Counted from the first letter of the stretch, positions 50,418 to 58,829 are shown. The stretch is 64,000 nucleotides of DNA from an uncultured Oscillibacter sp. (GCA_910577405.1 CAJTMG010000003.1:11696-75695); one strand, 5' to 3'. Translations and numbers: made by a program. Notes: generated by a model from the sequence alone, not told the origin.

Positions 50418-51479
50418 TCATTTCTTCGGGATTTCACAGACCACGCCGCCTACGGAAATGGACGCCATATCTTCCAGGGGAATGATTTCCTCCAGCACCC
50501 CGCCCTTGGAGCAGACGGACTTCCCGTCCTCGGGCCGGATGCTGCCGCCGGAATTGCTCAGGTCGATTGTCGTGCCGTCGGTTTTGGTCAGGAGGATTTC
50601 AATGTTCTCCAGATACCGCCGGGCCTGCTGGCTGTCCTCTTCCGACTGCCGCCCGCTTCCGGAATCGCTCCACTGCGCCTCCTGATCTGCGGTATAGTCC
50701 ACCTTCACGGCGATAGGAGAAACGGAAATGCTGTCGATGACAAAGGCAACATCGTCCTGGACAAAGGTCTCGCCGCCGCCCAGATACACGGCGCAGTCCT
50801 CATAGTTGACCTCAAAACGGAATTTCCATTTGCCGGAGTACAGGGGAACCGGCGCTTCTGTTTCCGTGTCCCAATAGCAGAGATCTTCAAATTCCGCCGA
50901 GGCGGTTCCCTTGGTCATGGGCACGTTGGAGGAGGCGGTTTCTACCAGCTGGATCTTGTTGTCCTCAGGGTCTTCGTCCACAAACCAACTGGAGCCGTGG
51001 GTGCCGCCGCGCTTTACCCAGCTGGCCCCGCTAAAGCCGCCCATCAGCAGTCTGGAGCTGTCCAGCGCTTTGTCCGCGGGCAGGATGCGCTCTCCGTCGT
51101 CCCGGCTGATGGTGTAGACAATCACGGCGTTGTACTGGTCACCCATAATGGCGTCGGCGGAAATCGTAATGCCGTTGTCGGAATCGCTGGCCCCGATGGG
51201 ATGGCCGATCTTATCGATAATTTCCGTCTGCGCCACGGCCCCGCCGAAGATGGGCGAGAAAACATCAATGGGTTCCGGCAGAAGTCCGGCGGCGCTGGAG
51301 CCTACCACAAGGGCCATCGCGAGGACGGCGGCAATCAGGGCGGTGCGGAATACCGGACGGCGGCGCTTCCGGGCGGGGCCTTTTGCGGCGTTGGCAGCGG
51401 CGTTGGCCAGGGTCCTTTTTTGTTCATCAGTAAAACGCAATGCGCTCATCTCCTTTTTGTAATCAAACAGTTCGCTCAT
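50418..51479 (-). CDS. DUF4179 membrane protein, probable anti-sigma factor
   Basis: A 353-residue protein with a cytosolic N-terminus (MSELFDYKKEMSALRFTDEQ, where anti-sigma factors bind their sigma), one helix near residue 50 (FRTALIAAVLAMALVVGSSAAG), and a large extracellular DUF4179-like domain. The outer part has paired Cys residues and Asp/Glu-rich beta strands. It overlaps the sigma-factor gene by 17 bases. The arrangement indicates an envelope-sensing anti-sigma factor. Confidence 0.85.
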   Translation of the reverse strand: MSELFDYKKEMSALRFTDEQKRTLANAAANAAKGPARKRRRPVFRTALIAAVLAMALVVGSSAAGLLPEPIDVFSPIFGGAVAQTEIIDKIGHPIGASDSDNGITISADAIMGDQYNAVIVYTISRDDGERILPADKALDSSRLLMGGFSGASWVKRGGTHGSSWFVDEDPEDNKIQLVETASSNVPMTKGTASAEFEDLCYWDTETEAPVPLYSGKWKFRFEVNYEDCAVYLGGGETFVQDDVAFVIDSISVSPIAVKVDYTADQEAQWSDSGSGRQSEEDSQQARRYLENIEILLTKTDGTTIDLSNSGGSIRPEDGKSVCSKGGVLEEIIPLEDMASISVGGVVCEIPKK

Positions 51480-51951
51480 AGTCGGTCCCTCCTAAAAGTT
51501 CTTTCAGTCTGGCCCTGCCACGGGCGAGACGGGTATGTATTGTGGCTGTCGGCACACCCAGAATCTTCCCGATCTCAGACGCCTGATAGCCTTCATAATA
51601 GTGGAGGTAAATCACTGTGCGGTAATTGTCGGGCAGTTCGTTTACCGCCGCCAGCACTCCGCCTTCCTCCGCCTCCGGCGCCGGGACCTCCAGCACGGTA
51701 TCAAGACCGCAGGTCCGCTTCCGCCAGGAGCTTTTCAGCAGGTCCTTGCAGGCATTGGACGCCATCCGCAGAACATAGGCCCGTTCATGCTCCGCGCTTT
51801 CAAATTCCCGCGGCTCGCTCAGAAGCTTTACAAAGACTGTCTGGCAGATATCCTGGGCGTCATAGGTATTCTTCAGATAGGTATAGCTCAGACGGAGAAT
51901 CATGTCGGCGTAGGCGTTTGCCAGACGTTCCGCCTGTTCGTTTGTGTTCAT
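51463..51951 (-). CDS. ECF-type RNA polymerase sigma factor
   Basis: A 162-residue sigma factor with region 2 (ILRLSYTYLKNTYDAQDICQTVFVKLL in parts) and region 4 (LPDNYRTVIYLHYYEGYQASEIGKIL in parts, with an HTH ending TIHTRLARGRARL). Regions 1 and 3 are absent, as in ECF factors. AAAGGAG precedes ATG 51951. An ECF-type promoter lies just upstream, so it probably drives its own operon. Confidence 0.93.
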   Translation of the reverse strand: MNTNEQAERLANAYADMILRLSYTYLKNTYDAQDICQTVFVKLLSEPREFESAEHERAYVLRMASNACKDLLKSSWRKRTCGLDTVLEVPAPEAEEGGVLAAVNELPDNYRTVIYLHYYEGYQASEIGKILGVPTATIHTRLARGRARLKELLGGTDYERTV

Positions 51952-51983
51952 GTTATCAACTCCTTTGGAGCGCTCTCGTTATG

Positions 51984-52012
51984 GATACGATTCAGCGGGC
52001 CGAAAACTTTCA
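51984..52012 (-). promoter_or_regulatory. ECF-type autoregulatory promoter of the sigma operon
   Basis: -35 TGAAAG with a T-run (52012-52007), 17-nt spacer, -10 CGTATC (51989-51984) on the minus strand. TGAAAC-type -35 and CGT-type -10 are characteristic of ECF sigma factors of Firmicutes. Confidence 0.65.
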
Positions 52013-52027
52013 GCGGACAAAAAAATT

Positions 52028-52062
52028 TTCCGGGACGCTTTTTCATCAGGGCGTCCCGGACT
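52028..52062 (-). terminator. Terminator-like hairpin upstream of the sigma operon
   Basis: Perfect 10-bp arms tccgggacgc (52029-52038) and gcgtcccgga (52051-52060). The minus strand then runs into T-rich sequence, so it can stop transcripts arriving from upstream genes. Confidence 0.6.
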
Positions 52063-52150
52063 TGCGGAATTTGTCGAATGATGTTTAAATGAGTTTACTG
52101 CCCTGCTCTCCCCTGGAGACAAATCCTGGCACAGAAGAGGCGGTAAAGCA

Positions 52151-52201
52151 ATGTCGCTGTTGTTGGCATTTTTGATGTCGGTCGCAGCAAGTGTGGCTTG
52201 A
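52151..52201 (+). CDS. Micro-ORF encoding a 16-aa hydrophobic peptide, possibly a remnant
   Basis: ATG 52151 opens MSLLLAFLMSVAASVA, a short membrane-like peptide, after a GAGGCGG site. A long hairpin follows at 52234. In related Clostridia I recall short peptides starting the same way but continuing into a KWLD tail. Here the DNA just after the stop reads aagTGTggcttgac, consistent with a small deletion that truncated such a gene. Function and expression are unknown. Confidence 0.35.
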   Translation: MSLLLAFLMSVAASVA

Positions 52202-52233
52202 CCGGCATGGAGGACAGCGAAAGCCCACCCCAA

Positions 52234-52298
52234 GCAGCAGAAAACCCCTAGGGAGCAACCATCTCTCCAGGGGTTTTCTGCTGCCACGGCTTTTTGTG
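52234..52298 (+). terminator. Long 22-bp hairpin after the micro-ORF
   Basis: Arms 52234-52255 and 52263-52284 pair over 22 bp with one mismatch and one G-U pair around a 7-nt loop. A short T-run (52291-52295) follows. It is the strongest inverted repeat in the window. The rest of the 414-bp gap holds the sigma promoter and no other supported gene. Confidence 0.7.
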
Positions 52299-52365
52299 GT
52301 ACTGTTATCATAGCACGGTCCGTCAGGAATATGCAAGAGAACTTTTTACGAATTTACGGGCGGCT

Positions 52366-53676
52366 TTACTCGCACTGCCAGAAAGCCACGCTGTAGGGAG
52401 GAAGCTCGCTCCCGCCGCCGAAATCGTGGAGTTCGCCGGTAATCAGGTCCACGGCGCGTCCGCAGCGGGCGTCGAAATGGGCGGTGAAGGGCTTGTCGTC
52501 GGCGTTTATGGCTACCAGGACCCGTTCCTTCTCCGTCTGGCGCTGGAAGATGGTCTGATGGTTGGTGAGCAGCACGTCATGGAAATCGCCGCTGCAAAGG
52601 GCGTCGCTCTTCCGGTGGGCTTTCGCCATGGCCGCGATCTGGTCCGTCAGGTCGTTCCACTCAGGCTGTTCAAACGAAGGCCGCAGGTCGTCGTCACTGC
52701 CGCGGGTCTTCTCTCCCAACGCGCCCCATTCGCTGCCGTAGTACAGACAGGGAATGCCCGGCATACCGAAAAGCAGGCCGTAAATCAGGGGCAGGTGTTT
52801 GGGATTGGTCAGGATGCTGGCGGCGCGGGTCACGTCGTGGTTGTCCGCAAAGCAGAGCAGATGCTTTCCCTTGTACAGCGTCCAGTTTTCAGGCCCGAAC
52901 TGCCGCTTGAGACTGTGTACGATTTCAAACAGATTCATGGAATTCAGGCTGGAGTAAAGGCCCTTGTAGCACTCGTAGTTGGTGCAGCTGTGCAGAAGGC
53001 CGTCCCCTACCCAGCGGTTATAATCCCCATGGAGCGTCTCGCCCACCAGGAAAAACTCCGGCTTGACCTGCTCCGTGAATTCCCGCAGACGGCGCAGAAA
53101 GTCCTGTTCCAGGCAGTAGGCCACGTCCAGGCGCAGGCCGTCGATATCGAACCACTCCACCCAAAGCCGGACGGATTCCAGCAGATAGTCCACCACGGCA
53201 GGATTACGGAGGTTCAGCTTTACCAGCTCATAATGGCCCTCCCAGCCCTCATACCAGAAGCCGTCGTTATATCCGGAATTGCCGTCGAAATTGATATGGA
53301 ACCAATCTTTATAGGGGGAGTCCCACTTCTTCTCCTGCACGTCCCGGAACGCCCAGAAGCCCCGGCCCACATGGTTGAACACGCCGTCCAGCACCACCTT
53401 GATCCCGTGGTCATGCAGGGTCTTGCAGACGGCGGCAAAGTCTTCGTTGGTTCCCAGGCGGCAGTCAATCTTCCGGTAATCACGGGTATCGTAGCCGTGG
53501 CGGTCGCTTTCAAAAACCGGCGAGAGGTAGAGTGCGTTGGCGCCCAGCTTTTGGATGTGCTCCGCCCAATCCGCGACCTTCCCGATGCGGCTGACCTCCT
53601 TCCCGTCGTTCTCCAAAGGCGCGCCGCAGAAGCCCAGGGGGAAAATCTGATAAAATACGCTTTCGTTAGCCCACAT
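52366..53676 (-). CDS. GH13 alpha-amylase-family glycosidase (cyclomaltodextrinase-like)
   Basis: A 436-residue TIM-barrel hydrolase. ATG 53676 is preferred over one 12 bases earlier, which is too close to AAAGGA. GH13 regions are present: GVFNHVG (region I), DGLRLDVAY with the Asp nucleophile (II), FFLVGETLHGD with the acid/base Glu (III) and FADNHDVTR (IV). There is no signal peptide, so it acts on internal or imported maltodextrins. It is transcribed alone from a minus-strand promoter at 53818-53846. Confidence 0.92.
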   Translation of the reverse strand: MWANESVFYQIFPLGFCGAPLENDGKEVSRIGKVADWAEHIQKLGANALYLSPVFESDRHGYDTRDYRKIDCRLGTNEDFAAVCKTLHDHGIKVVLDGVFNHVGRGFWAFRDVQEKKWDSPYKDWFHINFDGNSGYNDGFWYEGWEGHYELVKLNLRNPAVVDYLLESVRLWVEWFDIDGLRLDVAYCLEQDFLRRLREFTEQVKPEFFLVGETLHGDYNRWVGDGLLHSCTNYECYKGLYSSLNSMNLFEIVHSLKRQFGPENWTLYKGKHLLCFADNHDVTRAASILTNPKHLPLIYGLLFGMPGIPCLYYGSEWGALGEKTRGSDDDLRPSFEQPEWNDLTDQIAAMAKAHRKSDALCSGDFHDVLLTNHQTIFQRQTEKERVLVAINADDKPFTAHFDARCGRAVDLITGELHDFGGGSELPPYSVAFWQCE

Positions 53677-53817
53677 AATGAGACCCATCCTTTCAGGAAT
53701 ATCCGAAGCAGTCCGTTAAGAGAACCGCTTCCCCCAAAATCATCTGTTCTCTTCCGTTTAAAAAAGAAAACAGAAGAGATGGAAAAACTTTCTAACGAGT
53801 TTTTTGAGGTCTTCTAC

Positions 53818-53846
53818 AGTATAACACAAATCCCGTCCCAGGTCGA
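53818..53846 (-). promoter_or_regulatory. Promoter of the GH13 gene
   Basis: Extended -10 TGTTATACT (TATACT 53823-53818), 17-nt spacer, weak -35 TCGACC (53846-53841). Confidence 0.55.
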
Positions 53847-53879
53847 GACTTTTTCCACATTTCCCGAAAGGCCCCGGAA

Positions 53880-54767
53880 TCAGAAGGCTTTCAGCATAGC
53901 TTCCAGTTCCCGGGCGGCGGCGCTGAGGGGCTGATGCTCCTGCTGAACCAGGCAGACCGCCCGTTTGGGGATCGGCGTCTGGAGGGCAAGGGGGAGCAGG
54001 GTCCCTGACAGGACGCCGTCTTTGGCGAAGGACTCGGGCACAAAACCGACCCCCAGGTTACTGCGGACCATGGGGAGGATCTGGTCTGATGTCGCGGTTT
54101 CGATGTCTGGATGATAGGGCAGGCCCTGGCTGGAAAAGATCTGACTGTAAAAGGCAAAAGCGGCGGACTGAGGACCCAGGCCCACCAGAGGGCAGTCCGC
54201 CAGATCAGCCAACGTCAGTATCCGGCCCGCCAGAGCAGTGAATGCCGTGCCAGCCACCGGGACTTCCTGGATTTCCATCAGCTTCCGCCGCCGCAGGCTC
54301 TTGGGGAGATGCAGGGGCATGGTGACCACCGCCAGATCAGCCAGGCCGTCCTGCAAAACGGCGATGGCCTGGGGCGTGGCATGGTTGGAGACCCGGACGC
54401 GCACTCCGGGATATTTGCTCCGATAGTCTTTCAGCACTGGCAGAAGGCAGCACCGAAGAGCAATCCCGCTGGCGGCAACGGTAACGACCCCGCTCTGCAT
54501 TCCCTGCATGGACGCGATCTCGTTCTCCCCCGCCTGAATATGCGCAAAGGCTAAGGCAATATGCCCGTAGAGCGTCTCTCCCTCCGGCGTCAGGCGGACC
54601 CCCTGGCGGCTGCGGGCGAAGAGCTGACAACCCAGGGCGGCTTCCAGGAGCTTCATGGAGCGGGTAACGTTGGGCTGACTGCCGCCAAGGAGTTTCGCCG
54701 CCTGTGTGAAGCTCCGGTATTTGGCGGCATAGTAAAAAACGCGGTAGCTGTCGTAGCTGATATTCAT
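53880..54767 (-). CDS. LysR-family transcriptional regulator
   Basis: A 295-residue regulator. ATG 54767 is preferred because GGAG lies six bases upstream; the ATG 12 bases earlier lacks a site. The N-terminal winged HTH is AAKYRSFTQAAKLLGGSQPNVTRSMKLLE (seen in parts), followed by a two-lobe effector domain (GVVTVAASGIALRCCLLPVL). It is divergent from the MATE gene and likely controls it in response to an unknown ligand. Confidence 0.92.
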   Translation of the reverse strand: MNISYDSYRVFYYAAKYRSFTQAAKLLGGSQPNVTRSMKLLEAALGCQLFARSRQGVRLTPEGETLYGHIALAFAHIQAGENEIASMQGMQSGVVTVAASGIALRCCLLPVLKDYRSKYPGVRVRVSNHATPQAIAVLQDGLADLAVVTMPLHLPKSLRRRKLMEIQEVPVAGTAFTALAGRILTLADLADCPLVGLGPQSAAFAFYSQIFSSQGLPYHPDIETATSDQILPMVRSNLGVGFVPESFAKDGVLSGTLLPLALQTPIPKRAVCLVQQEHQPLSAAARELEAMLKAF

Positions 54768-54814
54768 AGAATACTCCATATTATTTTGATATATCTGAGA
54801 GAAGAAATTGATAT

Positions 54815-54843
54815 TTTACATATGGCGTTAAGGCGATTATAAT
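54815..54843 (+). promoter_or_regulatory. Promoter of the MATE gene
   Basis: -35 TTTACA (54815-54820), 17-nt spacer, -10 TATAAT (54838-54843). AT-rich sequence with GATATATC at 54788-54795 between it and the LysR start is a likely LysR site. Confidence 0.75.
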
Positions 54844-54887
54844 AAAACCGTTCTCAAAAGTCAACCGAGAGAAAGGAAGCGGACTCT

Positions 54888-56243
54888 ATGAACAAAGATC
54901 TGACGGTTGGGGAGCCGAACGCAGTACTGCGCCGGTTCTGCCTCCCGCTGTTTGGAAGCATCATTTTCCAGCAGCTCTATAATATTGCGGACAGTCTGGT
55001 AGCCGGAAAGTTCATCGGTGAGAACGCCCTGGCCTCCGTGGGCAACAGCTATGAGGTCACGCTGATTTTCATTGCCTTCGCCTTTGGCTGCAACATCGGC
55101 TGTTCCGTCGTTGTCTCCCAGCTCTTCGGCGCGAAAGACTATGGCCGGATGAAGACCGCCGTTTCGACTGCCTGCATTGCCAGCGCCGTCCTCTGCCTCG
55201 CGCTGATGGCCGTGGGGATGCTGACCTGCAACAGCCTGCTCTGTCTGATTCGCACGCCTGAGGAAGCTTTCGCGGACTCCAAGCTCTATCTGGATATCTA
55301 CATCTGGAGCCTGCCCTTTGTCTTCTTCTACAACATCGCAACCGGCATCTTCTCCGCCCTGGGGGATTCCCGTACGCCTTTCCTCTTCCTCGCCGCGTCC
55401 TCTACGGCCAACATCGGCGTGGACATTCTCTTTGTCACCGTGTTCTCTATGGGCGTGGCTGGCGTGGCCTGGGCGACGTTCCTCTGCCAGGGCGTGAGCT
55501 GTCTGCTGGCTGTCGCGGCGGTCTTCCTGCGTCTTAAGGCGATACAGGGCAAAGGGGAATTTCAGCTGTTCTCTCTTCCCCTTCTGAAAAGGCTCGCTAT
55601 GATTGCCATACCCAGTATTATGCAGCAGAGCTTTATCTCCGTGGGCAATATCATCATACAGGGGATCATCAACGGCTTCGGCACCGGGGTAATGGCTGGC
55701 TACTCCGCGGCGGTAAAGCTGAATAATCTGGTCATTACCTCCTTTACCACCCTGGGCAACGGCGTTTCCAACTACACGGCTCAGAATCTTGGCGCCCATA
55801 AGCTGAGCCGAATCCAGGACGGCTTCCGGGCAGGGGTGCGGCTGGTCTGGACCCTGTGCCTGCCGATGTTCCTGCTGTACTTCTTCGCCGGCCGTTACGC
55901 GCTGGGGCTGTTTCTGGACCATCCTACCGATACGGCCCTCCGGACGGGGATTCTCTATCTGCGGATTCTCTCCCCCTTCTATTTCATCGTCTCGGCAAAG
56001 CTGGTGTCCGACGGCGTTCTCCGGGGCGCGGGCCTGATGCGGCAGTTTATGATTGGAACCCTGGTGGACCTGGTCCTTCGCGTAACCCTGGCCGCGGTGT
56101 TGGCAAAGACCTCCCTGGGCGCGGCGGGCATCTGGTGCGCGTGGCCTGGCGGCTGGTGTACTGCTGCTATAATTTCTCTGGCCTTCTACCGCGGCGGTCC
56201 CTGGACGGCGTCTGCGAAAAAGGAAAAAACCGGGAATGACTGA
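54888..56243 (+). CDS. MATE-family efflux transporter
   Basis: A 451-residue, twelve-helix antiporter with the MATE start RRFCLPLFGSIIFQQLYNIADSLVAGKFIG (in parts) and the second bundle opening IPSIMQQSFISVGNIIIQGIING (in parts). Such proteins expel drugs or organic cations with Na+ or H+. ATG 54888 follows AAAGGAAG. The C-terminal end is Trp-rich (GIWCAWPGGWCTA) but in the usual place. It is divergent from LysR. Confidence 0.92.
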   Translation: MNKDLTVGEPNAVLRRFCLPLFGSIIFQQLYNIADSLVAGKFIGENALASVGNSYEVTLIFIAFAFGCNIGCSVVVSQLFGAKDYGRMKTAVSTACIASAVLCLALMAVGMLTCNSLLCLIRTPEEAFADSKLYLDIYIWSLPFVFFYNIATGIFSALGDSRTPFLFLAASSTANIGVDILFVTVFSMGVAGVAWATFLCQGVSCLLAVAAVFLRLKAIQGKGEFQLFSLPLLKRLAMIAIPSIMQQSFISVGNIIIQGIINGFGTGVMAGYSAAVKLNNLVITSFTTLGNGVSNYTAQNLGAHKLSRIQDGFRAGVRLVWTLCLPMFLLYFFAGRYALGLFLDHPTDTALRTGILYLRILSPFYFIVSAKLVSDGVLRGAGLMRQFMIGTLVDLVLRVTLAAVLAKTSLGAAGIWCAWPGGWCTAAIISLAFYRGGPWTASAKKEKTGND

Positions 56244-56410
56244 CGGTTTCAGGATGTCGCCCGCAAAAGAGGGAAGACGCGCAATGACTGACGATTCCTG
56301 CAAAAACTGACGCAAACACGATTTACGGCGGAACCATCGCCTCTTGATGGCCCCGCCGTTTTCTGTCTGTTTTGATCATCAGACTGTTTTTGCCGTGCTG
56401 AAAATGACGC

Positions 56411-56439
56411 TTGACAAATCCTCCCGGCAATGATATCCT
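56411..56439 (+). promoter_or_regulatory. Promoter of the thiamin operon
   Basis: -35 TTGACA (56411-56416), 17-nt spacer, -10 TATCCT (56434-56439), with the riboswitch beginning about 12 nt later. Confidence 0.7.
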
Positions 56440-56452
56440 GTAGCCAGAAAAG

Positions 56453-56530
56453 CAGGGGAGCCGGAAGGCTGAGAGGAAGCAGACGCTTCGACCCTTTCAC
56501 CTGACGCGGGTAATGCCGCCGTAGGGAGTC
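56453..56530 (+). ncRNA. TPP riboswitch (THI element)
   Basis: The conserved THI blocks are present in order: GGGGAGCC, GGCTGAGAGG, CGACCCTTTCACCTGA, GGGTAATGCC and CGTAGGGA. Together they form the pyrimidine- and pyrophosphate-binding helices for thiamin pyrophosphate. A terminator follows, so thiW-thiM should be shut off when TPP is plentiful. Confidence 0.95.
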
Positions 56531-56545
56531 GATAGAGGGACTTTT

Positions 56546-56586
56546 GACGGCGGTGCGCGTATTTGCGGGCCGTCTTGCTTTTTGTA
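56546..56586 (+). terminator. Riboswitch expression-platform terminator
   Basis: GACGGC (56546-56551) pairs with GCCGTC (56569-56574), followed by ttgcttttt. It lies 16 nt after the aptamer. Confidence 0.75.
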
Positions 56587-56659
56587 AAAACCCTTCAGGA
56601 AGGAGGCGGGAGAGAATCAGCCGGCGTCCCGGGATTTGGGAGCGGACGGAGGGGGAGCG

Positions 56660-56765
56660 CCCTGCGTTCGGGCCGGAAAGCATTTGCAGCGATGGGAAGC
56701 CGTGTTCCGGCGTGAGAGGAGGCCAGCAAGCCTCGACCGAAATTTCCTCCGGGCCTTGCTGCGCG
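56660..56765 (+). ncRNA. Second structured leader upstream of thiW, with TPP-aptamer-like 5' half
   Basis: After the terminator, 240 nt still separate it from thiW. Here GCCGGAA/TTCCGGC (56672-56678/56705-56711) and CAGCAAG/CTTGCTG (56724-56730/56755-56761) can pair. The stretch GGGAAGCC (56694), GGCGTGAGAGG (56709) and CCTCGACC (56731) matches the order and spacing of the first half of the THI element. The second half (CCTGA, GGTAATGCC) is missing. It may be a decayed tandem aptamer or an unrelated structure. Confidence 0.4.
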
Positions 56766-56828
56766 GGGAGAAGTCGCTGCCACGCGGTTCTCTTTGCGCA
56801 AGCCGTCTTTCATGAAGGAGTGTTTCTT

Positions 56829-57350
56829 ATGAAGTCTGATTCTGTCAAAAAGCTGTCCATCGCCGGACTGCTCTGCGCTCTGGCTGTTGCGGGCAGTCTG
56901 TTCTTCACCTTCCCCGTGTTGGGAAGCCGCTGCGCGCCGGTCCAGCATATGGTCAACATCCTCTGCGCCGTCTTCCTTGGTCCCTGGTATGGCCTCGCCG
57001 CCGCTTTTATTGCCAGCCTCCTCCGCAACCTCCTGGGCTGGGGGAGCATCCTGGCCTTTCCCGGCAGTATGTGCGGCGCCTTCCTCTGCGGGCTGGTCTA
57101 CTGGAAGACCCGAAATCCTGCGCTTACGCTCATTGCCGAGGTCATTGGCACCGGTATCGTGGGCGGTCTGGCGGCGTATCCTCTGGCCATTGCTTTTCTG
57201 GGACAGTCCGCGGCTGATATCGCCTTTACCGCTTACGTCGTCCCCTTCCTGATTTCTACTGTCGCGGGTTCCATCCTGGCGGGGATTCTTTTGTTCGCCC
57301 TGCAAAAAAACGGCGGTCTGAAAGCCATGCAGTCCGCCCTGGAACGCTGA
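56829..57350 (+). CDS. thiW: ECF transporter S component ThiW
   Basis: A 173-residue, five- to six-helix membrane protein. KLSIAGLLCALAVAGS and the conserved PVQHMVNILCAVFLGPWYGLAAAF (in parts) identify ThiW, the substrate-binding subunit for hydroxyethylthiazole uptake. It works with shared EcfA/A'/T proteins encoded elsewhere. ATG 56829 follows GAAGGAG. The TPP riboswitch upstream and thiM 13 bases downstream confirm the thiazole role. Confidence 0.93.
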   Translation: MKSDSVKKLSIAGLLCALAVAGSLFFTFPVLGSRCAPVQHMVNILCAVFLGPWYGLAAAFIASLLRNLLGWGSILAFPGSMCGAFLCGLVYWKTRNPALTLIAEVIGTGIVGGLAAYPLAIAFLGQSAADIAFTAYVVPFLISTVAGSILAGILLFALQKNGGLKAMQSALER

Positions 57351-57363
57351 TTCGGGAGGTCCT

Positions 57364-58176
57364 ATGTCCGCGCCTGATTTTTCCCTTCTGGACGTGATCC
57401 GGTCCCGCCGTCCGCTGATCCACTGCGTCTCCAATCTGGTCTCCGCCAACGACTGCGCCAACCTTGCCCTTGCCCTGGGAGCCAGCCCGATTATGGCCCA
57501 GGCGCGTCAGGAGATGGAAGCCATTGCCGCCGCCTCTGACGCCGCTGTTCTGAATACCGGCACGCCCGATGAGGAAAAATTCCGGGCCTGTCTCCTTCGG
57601 GGCCGCGCCGCCGTGGAACTGGGCCAGCCGGTGATTCTGGACCCTGTGGGCATAGGGGCAAGTCCGTGGCGTCTGGAATGGACTGAAACGCTGCTGAACG
57701 GCTTCGCTCCTTCCCTGCTGCGGGTCAATCCGGGAGAGGCCAGGGCGCTTCTGCATCTGGAAAGCCAGGCCCAGGGGGTAGACAGTCCCGGCCATACAGA
57801 TTCCGCCCTCGGTGGTGAATTGGCTCGCTGTCTGGCCTTGGAACGCCGCGCGATTGTTCTGGTTTCCGGCCCGGAGGATTTTATTTCAGACGGAAACCAG
57901 CTTTGGAAAGTCTCCGGAGGAAGCCCCGTCCTGGCGCGGGTCACGGGTACGGGCTGTATGCTGTCCGTTCTCTGCGGCATCTTCGCGGCTGTGGCTCCGG
58001 ATACCTTTACCGCCGCCGTCACTGCCGCCGCTTTCTGGAAATCCTGCTCCCTGCGGGCAGAGACTATGGCAGTCCGTCAGGGCACAGGCAGCTTTCGGGT
58101 TGCTCTGCTGGACGCCGCCGGAACCCTTGCCGCCGCTGATTGTGTTGGGAGCGTCCGGGTCGCGCCTGTAGAATAA
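57364..58176 (+). CDS. thiM: Hydroxyethylthiazole kinase
   Basis: A 270-residue ribokinase-fold enzyme that phosphorylates hydroxyethylthiazole for thiamin salvage. Landmarks: IHCVSNLVSANDCANLALALGASPIM (in parts), LDPVGIGASPWR, LRVNPGEARALL and the ATP-site VTGTGCMLS with its catalytic Cys. GGGAGG precedes ATG 57364. With thiW it forms a thiazole salvage unit; thiD, thiE and tenA are not in the window. Confidence 0.95.
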   Translation: MSAPDFSLLDVIRSRRPLIHCVSNLVSANDCANLALALGASPIMAQARQEMEAIAAASDAAVLNTGTPDEEKFRACLLRGRAAVELGQPVILDPVGIGASPWRLEWTETLLNGFAPSLLRVNPGEARALLHLESQAQGVDSPGHTDSALGGELARCLALERRAIVLVSGPEDFISDGNQLWKVSGGSPVLARVTGTGCMLSVLCGIFAAVAPDTFTAAVTAAAFWKSCSLRAETMAVRQGTGSFRVALLDAAGTLAAADCVGSVRVAPVE

Positions 58177-58232
58177 AACCCTGGATTGTGCTGATTCGGG
58201 CCGCGCCTGTGGAGTGAACCAGCGGGGTTGTG

Positions 58233-58829
58233 CTAATCCCTTCGATTTCCCTTTTGATAGAGAACCGCCGCAAGGACCGCACCTGCCAGCATGGTCAGTA
58301 CGCCAACTCCTATCATCATATTAGCAAAACCTATCGCAAAACCGCCCATGCTCCCGAACGGTGAACCGCCAAGATCTCCCAGAATTTCTCCCTTTAATTC
58401 CGGCACGCCGTTGTAAATCATGCCGCCTGTAAGCATTTCTTTGAATCCCCAGCGGGCCAGCACTCCTACAAAAGCAATCCCCAATCCCTGCAAGGCGATG
58501 TACACTCCCGCAAGCCAGCCGTGTTTCCGGATCAGTCTGCCCGCGTGCCCGAAAAACCGGCCTATCCCATCCTCTGACGGTACGCGGGATTCGGTCTTCG
58601 GCGGTTCTTCTTTTATTGGATTGGCCCCGGGGTCGTCTTCGCTCAGCAACTCGTCCGTGGTCACGCCAAAGATTCGGGCCAGCGCCAGCAGTTTGTCAAT
58701 CTCCGGCATAGCGGCGTCCAACTCCCATTTGCTCACCGCCTGACGGGATACCCCGATCTGTACGGCAAGCTCTTCCTGGGACAGCTTTGCCGCCTTCCGG
58801 TAATACAGGATTTTCTCATTCAGCTTCAT
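58233..58829 (-). CDS. XRE regulator with C-terminal membrane segments
   Basis: A 198-residue protein. ATG 58829 lies eight bases after AGGGAGG and is preferred over the ATG six bases earlier. The HTH is at residues 5-60 (LSQEELAVQIGVSRQAVSKWE). A hydrophilic linker leads to two hydrophobic helices (GWLAGVYIALQGLGIAFVGVLA and MMIGVGVLTMLAGAVLAAVL, in parts), so the DNA-binding domain is membrane-tethered. This type is common in Clostridia and may respond to membrane state. Target genes are unknown. Confidence 0.85.
   Translation of the reverse strand: MKLNEKILYYRKAAKLSQEELAVQIGVSRQAVSKWELDAAMPEIDKLLALARIFGVTTDELLSEDDPGANPIKEEPPKTESRVPSEDGIGRFFGHAGRLIRKHGWLAGVYIALQGLGIAFVGVLARWGFKEMLTGGMIYNGVPELKGEILGDLGGSPFGSMGGFAIGFANMMIGVGVLTMLAGAVLAAVLYQKGNRRD

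Noticed and set aside
54861-56315. A 484-codon minus-strand frame opposite the MATE gene
   Set aside because: It is antisense to a well-supported MATE transporter and lacks motifs and a ribosome-binding site.
56544-57350. A long frame running from the TPP riboswitch terminator into thiW
   Set aside because: Its first 95 codons lie in the riboswitch platform and structured leader. ThiW family length and GAAGGAG support ATG 56829.
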